This document shows positions 9,746 to 15,795 of a stretch of 15,795 nt of DNA, piece by piece (the stretch's first letter is position 1; each line of letters starts with the position of its first letter). Position numbers and translations under genes: made by a program. The stretch is from positions 1 to 15,795 of the forward strand of contig LSYV01000423.1 of NCBI GenBank assembly GCA_001584585.1, given 5' to 3'. The notes beneath the pieces are model-generated. The model was given only the letters and a program-made list of their open reading frames with translations, had not been told where the DNA came from and made no database searches. Origin of the DNA: Gonium pectorale. Taxonomy: Eukaryota; Chlorophyta; Chlorophyceae; Chlamydomonadales; Volvocaceae.

Positions 9746-10686
9746 ACGCGTGGAGGCTGCGCGCTGATGCACGGAGCCGCGCACGCTGCGGTCCATCGCT
9801 CCTCGCGCCTCCCGCGATCTTCATCCGTGCGAACTGCCGGCAACGACCAACCAACCGCCACCGGCAAGGCAGGGCTGCGTTGCACAGCGGCGACCGGCCG
9901 GCCCCGGCCCCGGTCGGGCGGCCCGGTCTGCAGATCCCAGACGGGGGGCGGATGGAGGGTCCTCCCGGTCGGGGCCATCCCACGCCACCGCCCCCGCCCT
10001 CACCATCGCCTCTCCCGGACGCCCGCGAACAGCACCCGCGGGGCAATACCCACGGTGCCAAGCGGTAGCTACTCCGCGACCGGGCGACGCGGACCAACCT
10101 GGCGCCGCCGCCGCTGTGCGGCCGTCGCCGCGCCTGCCCCGCCCGGCTGGCAGCGCGACGGGCGGTCGCCAAACGCCGCCCAACCACACGTCAATTATGG
10201 ACCACGGGCAAGCTCCCCCTCACATGGCTACGTACGTACGCGGCGGCGGCGGTAGCTGCCCCTCACAGTCGGCCACCAGGCGCCCGGGCCGCGGCACTGG
10301 AAGTGACCCACGGGTCGGCCGCGTGCAACAAGCGGGCCCCACCGGCGCCCCCCGCCCCGCAGTAAACCCCGGCGTCGCGGGTCCGCAGCATGGCAGCTCA
10401 CCGCCGGCGGTGGAGCAGCGGTAGCTCGCCTTCACCCGCGTGGAGCAGCGGACGGGCTAGATCGAACGCACCGGATTGCGATTGCCAGACTCCGAATCCA
10501 GGCTCCGCCCGTCCACGGCCGAGAAGGTTTGGCGCCTCCTAGAGGCGGCCTCCAGAGCCCATCAACCCAGCAGGCCACGGACATGGCCTGTGCAAGGAGC
10601 CAGCTGGGCGGAAATGGCCGGGTCCGAGCGCCCCGTCTCTTGCTGCCTGGCAGGGGCGCCGGCGCACGTGTCCCCCCGGAAGGGGG

Positions 10687-10742
10687 GTTGAAGGGAAAGA
10701 GAAATGAACAACGACGAGCTGGGCGTCAGCAGCGTATGTCCC
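10687..10742. repeat. 56-bp segment duplicated at 12135-12189
   Basis: Begins gttgaagggaaag and ends cagcgtatgtccc. Against 12135-12189 I count five substitutions and one single-base gap, about 89% identity. The other copy lies in the intron just upstream (in the minus-strand sense) of the kinase exon 11962-12105. Sequence on the low-coordinate side of this copy (about 10655-10686) weakly resembles the start of that exon, so the duplicated block may once have included an intron-exon junction. Confidence 0.75.
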
Positions 10743-10840
10743 ATAGGGGCTATGCAGTCCGTGGGGAAAAGCTGACTGATGACCGTCGAGCAGAGAATCG
10801 ATGACCCGTTCATACCAGAGCATCGAACTTGGCTTGTGGC

Positions 10841-10869
10841 GGCCGCGCCCGCAAGGAGCGGGCGCGGCC
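10841..10869. repeat. Strong 12-bp GC hairpin
   Basis: Perfect arms ggccgcgcccgc and gcgggcgcggcc flank the loop aagga. No T-run follows, and it is in nuclear-type DNA, so it is not called a bacterial terminator. It lies downstream of the kinase gene, possibly in its 3' UTR. Confidence 0.7.
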
Positions 10870-11025
10870 CGGAGTCGAGCCGCCGGGTGATGACGGGGAA
10901 ACCGAGTAACAGTAGTAGTCTTGAGCAGAGCAGGGAGAGGGGGAGGGGGAGGGGGAGGGGGCCGCCCACCAATGCCGCTCCGACGGCCGCTGCTCAGCGG
11001 GCACTGCCACACGATGTGCCCGGCT

Positions 11026-11045
11026 GGGGGTGGGGTGGGGTGGGG
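11026..11045. repeat. (GGGGT)n tract 1
   Basis: Four runs of four or more G separated by single T. On the transcribed minus-strand sense it reads as CCCCA repeats. It could fold as a G-quadruplex. Similar tracts occur at 11585-11601, 12108-12135 and 12195-12216. Confidence 0.7.
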
Positions 11046-11078
11046 CGATGAGCATCACAGGTTTGACGAGGACGCACC

Positions 11079-11137
11079 GGCATCCCGCAGCATCCCCCCG
11101 TCCGGCGCCCAAGGCACTCTTTCTCCGTTCCGCCGGC
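11079..11137. repeat. 59-bp segment, degenerate copy 1 of 2
   Basis: Aligns without gaps to 11287-11345, 208 bases away, at 41 of 59 positions. The first 32 bases (ggcatcc(c/a)gcag... to tccggcgcc) agree at 27. This looks like an old local duplication. Confidence 0.55.
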
Positions 11138-11167
11138 TCCCGCCGCCAGGGAGGAGGCGGCCGCCCC

Positions 11168-11215
11168 TCAGTGCCGCTTGGCGGGTTCGCCCAGCCGAGC
11201 ATGGATGAGCAGTCC
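11168..11215 (-). CDS. Tentative last exon of the kinase gene
   Basis: On the minus strand a CCCGCAG acceptor is followed by 15 codons (GLLIHARLGEPAKRH) and TGA at 11170-11168. The junction is phase 0 and would join in frame to the GTGGGC donor that ends the exon 11962-12105. It would end the protein without the FxxF hydrophobic motif usual for AGC kinase tails. The intron (746 bases) is similar in length to the others in this gene. Evidence is only the splice geometry; another distal exon, or read-through into the frame that stays open to 10810, is possible. Confidence 0.35.
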   Translation of the reverse strand, partial: GLLIHARLGEPAKRH

Positions 11216-11286
11216 CTGCGGGCACGGCCAGACAACGAGTATGAGTATGAGCACCAGGTGTGTATAGGACATGTATAGGACAAGCA

Positions 11287-11345
11287 GGCATCCAGCAGCC
11301 TGCGCCCGTCCGGCGCCGGCCAAGCCGTTCCCGCTTTCGGCCGGC
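11287..11345. repeat. 59-bp segment, degenerate copy 2 of 2
   Basis: Direct-repeat partner of 11079-11137, same length and orientation. A small exact repeat, tgtataggaca (11259-11269 and 11271-11281), lies beside it. Confidence 0.55.
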
Positions 11346-11961
11346 CGGGGCGCGGAATGCATGGGTGGGGGTGGGGGTGGAGGGGGGACGCGGGGGGAGG
11401 GCGCCCGGGGTGGCAGGCACGCCGCGAGGGGCGCTTCGGGCGGAGGAGGCTGAGTCGCCCTCTGGCGCGGCAGGCGGCCAGGGGGCGCCAGCGGCCGCGA
11501 CCGCACCAGGGCGGCGGGTCGCGGGTGTGTGTTGTCGCTTGGCGGGCGCGGCAAGTAAGCTCGCCAGAGGCCTCCCCAGCGCGCGGGGGGGTGGGGTGGG
11601 GTTGAGAGGGGCGGGGCTGTGAGCCCCCTCGGGGTCTCACCCGGCTGCCGTACCGTCTCCCCTTCCCGTCTCCCCCCACCCCTAACCCACTCTCCCCACC
11701 CGCCTTCCCACCCGCGCGCGCCATACACCGCGCGTCGTACAGGAGCAGCACACAGGCGGACGCTGGCGCGTACGGCCATCCGCATGTGCCGCAGGCCGGG
11801 CTGTGTGGTCTGGATTTTGCCCAGGCGTGATATGGCTTTGAGGGTATCCACCTGATTGATACTGCCAGTAGCCATATGCTCGTATCAAAAATCTCCGACC
11901 CGACCCGACCCGACTCGTCCCGACCCGGGGGATGCGGGAGACGCGTGGCCGCCCGGCCCAC

Positions 11962-14900
11962 CTGCAGCTCCGGCGGCTCGGGCGGCGGCAGCGACCTGGC
12001 TCTGAGCTGCGCCGTGTCCACCTTCCGGAACCAGGGGTGCTCCAGCGCAGCGCTGGCGGTGGGGCGGTCCCGGGGGGACTTGTCCAGCAGGTGCGCCAGC
12101 AAGTCCTGGGGGGAGTGGGGTGGGGTGGGGTGGGGTTGAAGGGAAAGGGGATGAGCAACGAAGAGCTGGGCGCCAGCAGCGTATGTCCCGTCCGTGGGGT
12201 GGGGTGGGGTTTGGGCGGGCATGCCGGGGTGTTGGGGCGTGGGAGGGTGGCACGTTGGCTGCTGCTGGAGGCTGTGCCACGCTCGCACGGAGATGCACTG
12301 GAGCGTACTCCAGCAGGTACGTTAGCAAGTCCCGGGGGGGGGGAGGTGGGCTTGGAAGGCATTCTCAGTAGAGAATCCTGGGGGCGCATGCCTCTTCCGA
12401 TTGAAACCACTCGAAACTGAGGGCTGAGAACTGAAGTCCGGAGGGGAGGGGGCGGCGGGGCGGCTGCGTGTCGGAGGGGGTGGGGGGGGGGGCGCGGCGC
12501 ATCGGAGGGGGCGGGGTCGGGGGCGAATGGCGTGGATGCTTGCGGGCAGGGGCCGCACAGGCGCACTGGGGCGGCGTCCCGAGCAGGACGCGGCCGGGCC
12601 TTGGCCTCTTGTGCCTTGGGTCGGCGTGGAGGTTGTGGTCGGCGGTCCGTCCGCCCAACCCCGGCACCCAATACACGCCGCTCGTGCGCCCCTGCGCGCG
12701 GCCCACCTCCGCCGCCCACCTACCTGCAGCTCCGCCGAGAAGCTGTCCGGGCAGTGCAGGCTCTTGGTCCAGTACCAGCTCATGGCCGCCCACCGCGGCA
12801 CCGCGCCGTCCACCATCTCCCACAGCATGATGCCGAACGACCAGCTGCAGCCGGGCGGGGGGGGGAGGGGGGAGGGGGGGAATACTCAGTCCGAGGGCGT
12901 GGAGTCGGGGGAGGGGGGGAATACTCAGTCCGAGGACGTGGAGTAGGGGGAGGGGGGGAGGGGGGGGGATACTCAGTCCGAGGGCGTGGAGTAGGGGGAG
13001 GGGGGAGAGGGGAGGGAGAGGGATGGTGAGAAAGGGAAGCGGGTCGCGTTTCCCTCACGCGGGCAGGGGGGAGCGGGGAGGGCATAAGAAAGGGGTTTTC
13101 CTATGTGTGTATACGGGCAGGGTAGCAACCAGCTGCAGGTAGGGCGGGCGAGGAGGGGGGGGGTTGGGGAAATGGGTCCGTCGGGGGCCGTATGTGCTAC
13201 AGGAGGAGAAACCGGGGGTAGTGGAAGGCGCGGGTGTCGGGCGGGCATTTGGCGCCCAACGGAAAGCTGGGCGGCTGCGCATCGCATCAGCATCGCATCA
13301 GCATCGCATCAGCATCGCATCAGCATCGCATCAGCATCGCGGCAAGGATGGTGTGAGAGCGCACGTATGGCGGGGTGGGGGGTCGGGGGGTGGGGGGCGC
13401 CCGGGAAGCCTGACCCGGAGGACGGGGAGAGGGGGAGGACGCAAAGGCGACACGGAAACCGGCCCGGTCTGCAACCCCTCTAACTCCCCATACATGTTCT
13501 CCTAGGAAGAGACGTCCAAGCGCCAAAACCTGGAGTCCCACAGCCTAGAAAGTAAACATCTAATACCAAATCTAAGGTTCTAATATAGAATTTACAGAAT
13601 TTAGATTAGAATGCCCTCCATTCTAAGCTTTTGCCCAACCCTACTCACATGCTCTCCTTCCCTCCCAACGGGGCCGCAGACGACCGACCCCCGGCGCCCG
13701 TGTGATCAGCCCGCGTACAAGCCGGTGCCGCGAGAAGGGGCAAGCCCGTTCTCGCGGCACCTCCCGCTCAGAAACAACAGCCGGCCCCCTGCACCAGTCC
13801 AGGCCCCTCCGCCTGTTGCCCCCGCCCGCCAACCCGCGCCACCACGGCGCAGCTGTCCCCGCCCGCCTATTCCCCGCCCGCCTATTCCCCGCCCGCCCGC
13901 CCGCCCGCCCCGCTCACATGTCGGCCGCGAAGCCGTACCCCGACTTGTTGCCGTGCACGATCTCGGGCGCCATGTAGAGCGGCGTGCCGGCCTGGCGGAG
14001 AGGGGTGGGGGGGGGGCCGAGGGGGTGGAGGGGGGTGGCGGGGAGGGATTGGGAAGCCAGGGCGAAGCGGATACCTCCCGATAGCGACATGAGACATGCC
14101 GGGAGAAACTACGCGGGCGTGCTTGCGCACGCTGCGCACATCGTGCACACTGTCTGTGTGTGGAGGGGGGGTGTTATGTATGCGTGACGGAGAGCTGAAA
14201 ACAGATCTAAAAAGGCAGCGAGCAAAGGCATCCTAGCCGGCAGCCCGTGGATCCACATGTTGTGTGTGTAGGGGCCAAGGGAGGCTGTGAACGAAGCAGA
14301 GGCCACCGTGTGGAGCTGCGTCGGGTCGCACACCGCCGCCACCGCCGCCACCGCCGCCACACCCCCTGGCCCGCTGCCACTGCCCACCTCCCCACCCGCC
14401 GGCCCCGCAAGAGAGCGCCTTGCGGTCCCGCCTCGCCTCGCGCGGTTCTGCAGGCAACCCCGCCAGTCACCACCGCGCCGCTCCGCCCTTGCGAGCCCCA
14501 AGCCCCATCCGCGCAGACCCTGCCCTCTGTTCCCCGCCCACGGGCCCACGCCTTCACGGGCGAGCTGGGCGCCGTGGCACGACACCGGTACGCCCCCTCC
14601 GCGCCCGACCCGATTCCCTTCTTCATTGCCCCCGGCCGCCACACAGATGCACACACTAGCCCATCGGCCCACCTGCGAGTGCGCCTTGCTGCCCGCCTCC
14701 AGCTTCTTGGCCAGCCCCAGGTCCGCCAGCAGCAGGTATCGGCTCTCCGCCAGCAGGCAGTTGGAGGGCTTTACGTCGCGGTGCACGTAGCCCCGGGAGT
14801 GCATCGCCTGCATCACAAAGTGTACGGCCGTGTACGACAGGAAGCGCACCGGGGGTCGGCCAGGCAGGAGCATATCGTACGCGGCCTTCATGTTCGTCGC

Positions 14901-15412
14901 CGTACAGTTTTAGAGCTGATAAAGGGTTTGGTAGTACCGCGTGGCAGCGGGCAGAGCGTGGTGTGGCGGCTGCTGGGGTTCCGGGCCGGCCGGGCAGCGG
15001 AGTCAGCCAGCCACCGCAACAACAGCCGCCACATCTTGCATCCGCAGCAAGCGCTGGACGCTGTCGGGACCGTACACACACAGGGCGGCAATCGCTTGGC
15101 CGCCACCAACGAGCAATGACGACTACGAGCACAAGGCCGGCGGCACGGGAGTCGTGTGCGGCGGCTGCGTGGCCCATGCGTGGCCGGGGCCGGGAGCGGG
15201 AGCGGCTCCGGACGGGCTCCGCGCGGGCATCCGCGCCGACCCTAGGGGCTCAAAACAGGTGCCCTGCTGCGTAGAGCGCATCGCCGGTACGGTACAAAGA
15301 GGAGCCACGCGTGGCCCGGCCCACAGCCGAGTGCCCGACCGCCTCCTCCCCACAAGCCGTAGCCCACCTCCAGGCCCAGGAGGACACACGCAGCGTAGAA
15401 CCGTGCCTCGTC
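11962..15412 (-). CDS. Ser/Thr protein kinase, C-lobe (AGC-like), 5' part outside the window
   Basis: Five exons on the minus strand: 15412-15368, 14807-14673, 13991-13918, 12844-12724 and 12105-11962, 519 bases or 173 codons. Donors are GTGGGC, GTGGGC, GTGAGC, GTAGGT and GTGGGC; acceptors end in CAG; phases are 0, 0, 2, 0 and 0. In order they encode helix alpha-E (DEARFYAACVLLGLE-AMHS), the catalytic loop HRDVKPSN, the magnesium loop as DLG instead of DFG, GTPLYMAPEIV, DIWSFGIMLWEM (helix F), DLLAHLLDKSPRDRP with the conserved late Arg, and LEHPWF closing the C-lobe. Catalytic Asp and Lys of the loop, the metal-binding Asp and APE are all present, so the C-lobe looks active. The distance from ARFY to the loop equals that in PKA, and a Ser occupies the activation-loop phosphosite position (SQAGTP), supporting AGC-like membership; GTPLYMAPE is less typical of AGC than GTPEYxAPE. 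Exon 11962-12105 ends with a Pro-rich tail. The Gly loop, catalytic Lys and any regulatory domain must lie beyond 15795. The substrate is unknown. Confidence 0.88.
12108..12135. repeat. (GGGGT)n tract 3, polypyrimidine tract of a kinase acceptor
   Basis: Read on the minus strand, CCCCA repeats run directly into CTCCCCCCAG, the acceptor of exon 11962-12105. They probably serve as its pyrimidine tract. A second copy of the same motif at 12195-12216 lies 60 bases further upstream in the intron. Confidence 0.6.
12135..12189. repeat. 55-bp partner of the repeat at 10687-10742
   Basis: Intronic copy placed next to the C-rich (minus strand) tract that precedes the acceptor of kinase exon 11962-12105. 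Confidence 0.75.
12309..12339 (-). pseudogene. Decayed duplicate of the start of kinase exon 11962-12105
   Basis: On the minus strand this reads CCCGGGACTTGCTAACGTACCTGCTGGA, against CCCAGGACTTGCTGGCGCACCTGCTGGA at the real exon start. Over 31 bases (12309-12339 against 12083-12113) 27 match, and all four differences are transitions. The acceptor AG has become GG. The peptide DLLTYLLE replaces DLLAHLLD and then loses similarity. It lies 226 bases upstream in the same intron, so it is a partial exon duplication that can no longer splice at the original junction. Confidence 0.6.
12881..13000. repeat. 39-48 bp G-rich minisatellite, three copies
   Basis: Copies start at 12881, 12920 and 12968 with the shared core atactcagtccgag(g/a)gcgtggagt(a/c), separated by G-rich tracts. 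Spacing is 39 then 48 bases. On the minus strand it forms the C-rich end of the intron before exon 12844-12724. Confidence 0.85.
13281..13340. repeat. 11-bp tandem repeat atcgcatcagc
   Basis: Five exact copies plus five bases of a sixth, in the 1073-base kinase intron. The 11-base period is not a multiple of three and the array is intronic. Confidence 0.92.
13545..13632. repeat. AT-rich island with nested inverted repeats
   Basis: About 85 bases of AT-rich sequence stand inside a very GC-rich intron. Inverted pairs include aatctaa / ttagatt and an 8-bp stem ttagaatg / cattctaa with a five-base loop at 13605-13625. It might be a remnant of a small AT-rich insertion (MITE or organelle DNA), which I cannot decide. 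Confidence 0.55.
13724..13761. repeat. 13-bp perfect inverted repeat
   Basis: Arms ggtgccgcgagaa (13724-13736) and ttctcgcggcacc (13749-13761). Pairing can continue inward past one mismatch with GGG/CCC, leaving a four-base loop, so the stem is about 17 bp. It is intronic. Confidence 0.8.
13861..13910. repeat. 15-bp tandem plus (GCCC)n beside a kinase donor
   Basis: Two exact copies of gcccgcctattcccc (13861-13890), then GCCC repeats up to the donor of exon 13918-13991. On the minus strand this places G-triplets directly after the 5' splice site, where G-runs often aid splicing in other eukaryotes. Confidence 0.75.
14331..14360. repeat. (CACCGCCGC)n tandem
   Basis: Three copies of a nine-base unit, in the intron between kinase exons 14673-14807 and 13918-13991. 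Confidence 0.8.
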
Positions 15413-15795
15413 CTGCGGCGGGCAACAGGTAAAGGCACAGGGTCGAGGGGGGTGTTGCAGCGGGGGCACTGCGCACGGAGGGGCTTCAGGGCGGGAAGGA
15501 CGGGGCAGGAAGCAGCGACGCAGGGTGGAAAAGGTGGATACCAGTAAACCAGAAGGCCCTGCCGCCAGCGCCCGCGCCTGCATGGCCGCGCATTGAATCC
15601 GTCCCGGTTGCCTGTCTCCCCCCACACACGTTCATGTGGAAGCCAGTGCGTTCACGTCAACAGTTGGCTCCTTTACCAGATAACCACCCTTCCCCCCACG
15701 TTGCGTGCCCCCTCCTCCCCACGGCCACGGGCCTCCGCCAGCCTCTTCACCCTTCCCTCCCTTAGCCCCCCCCCCCGTCCCCAACGCAGCCCTCC
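15413..15795 (-). other. Right flank: kinase intron, no further exon seen
   Basis: Upstream (minus strand) of the exon 15368-15412 I find a pyrimidine-rich approach to a GCCGCAG acceptor but no second exon with kinase N-lobe or hinge sequence. The donor matching this acceptor is either unrecognised here or beyond the window. The far end is C-rich on the plus strand, with a run of ten C near 15766. Confidence 0.5.

Larger units (their letters stand above)
5527..11167. other. Convergent intergenic region without supported genes
   Basis: About 5.6 kb separates the stop of the plus-strand gene from the tentative stop of the minus-strand kinase. Open frames are long on both strands but composed of Arg/Pro/Ala/His-rich chance sequence, and I found no set of exons joined by good splice sites that makes a recognisable domain. 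Part must be the 3' UTRs of both genes. Visible structure is limited to the repeats, hairpins and microsatellites listed separately. Two relatively AT-rich patches (about 6345-6380 and 6475-6530) stand out from the GC-rich background. Confidence 0.45.

Noticed and set aside
9139..10068. 309-codon open frame on the plus strand
   Set aside because: It starts from a non-ATG codon or within the CAT repeat (poly-Ser), runs through the AC microsatellite (Thr-His repeats) and shows no domain.
10841..10869. Rho-independent terminator
   Set aside because: There is no following T-run and the surrounding genes are spliced nuclear genes.
10780..10920. Possible tRNA-like fold around the hairpin
   Set aside because: No T-arm consensus, anticodon arm or acceptor pairing could be laid out.
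10810..12288. 492-codon open frame on the minus strand
   Set aside because: Only the part covering 11962-12105 is kinase. The rest is Pro/Arg-rich, crosses clear splice sites and duplicated intronic sequence, and is open because stops are rare in GC-rich DNA.
11682..12719. 345-codon open frame on the minus strand
   Set aside because: It is in a different frame from the kinase exon it overlaps, and is Pro/Ala/Arg-rich chance sequence.
12881..13000. Possible CRISPR array
   Set aside because: Only three units, the intervening sequence is simple G-rich tract rather than unique spacers, and the context is an intron of a eukaryotic kinase.

Overview
The window reads as a piece of nuclear genome from a GC-rich chlorophyte, most likely a volvocine / Chlamydomonas-type green alga. 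This is inferred from base composition, short exons split by GC-rich introns with GTG(A/G)G or GTGGGC donors and (C/G)CAG acceptors, TGTAA motifs after reading frames, and many GC-rich minisatellites. No species marker is present and I could not run a search.

Left edge (1-435): the 3' end of a non-LTR (LINE-type) retrotransposon, with the C-terminal zinc-knuckle part of its reverse-transcriptase polyprotein, a stop codon, and a doubled TGTAA-containing 7-mer. Bases 436-2469 hold no gene I can defend, only short tandem repeats, one copy of a dispersed 54-58 bp repeat, and the presumed 5' flank of the next gene.

2470-5526 (+): a complete five-exon gene for a protein of 351 residues that I do not recognise. 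All four introns have good junctions and preserve the frame. The two ends of the protein look globular and the middle is Ser/Gly/Glu-rich. Intron 2 carries a short relic matching the tail of the LINE at the left edge, and intron 3 carries the second copy of the dispersed repeat.

5527-11167: about 5.6 kb between two convergent genes, with no coding region I can support. It contains a plausible TGTAA polyadenylation signal for the 351-residue gene at 6841, palindromes, microsatellites and a strong hairpin.

11168-15412 (-): the 3' part of a Ser/Thr protein kinase gene that enters from the right edge. Five firm exons encode helix alpha-E through the end of the C-lobe (HRDVKPSN, DLG, GTPLYMAPE, DIWSFG, DRP, HPWF). 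The spacing before the catalytic loop is AGC-like (PKA/PKG-like). A short sixth exon with a stop at 11168 is tentative. The N-lobe lies beyond the window. Its introns are full of local duplications, including a decayed copy of the start of one kinase exon, a 39-bp minisatellite, an 11-bp tandem array, an AT-rich island and a 13-bp hairpin.

The two genes are convergent and nothing shows that they act together. No operon, CRISPR array, tRNA, rRNA or clear multi-gene system was seen. The most novel items are the unrecognised 351-residue protein and the duplication-driven structure of the kinase introns.
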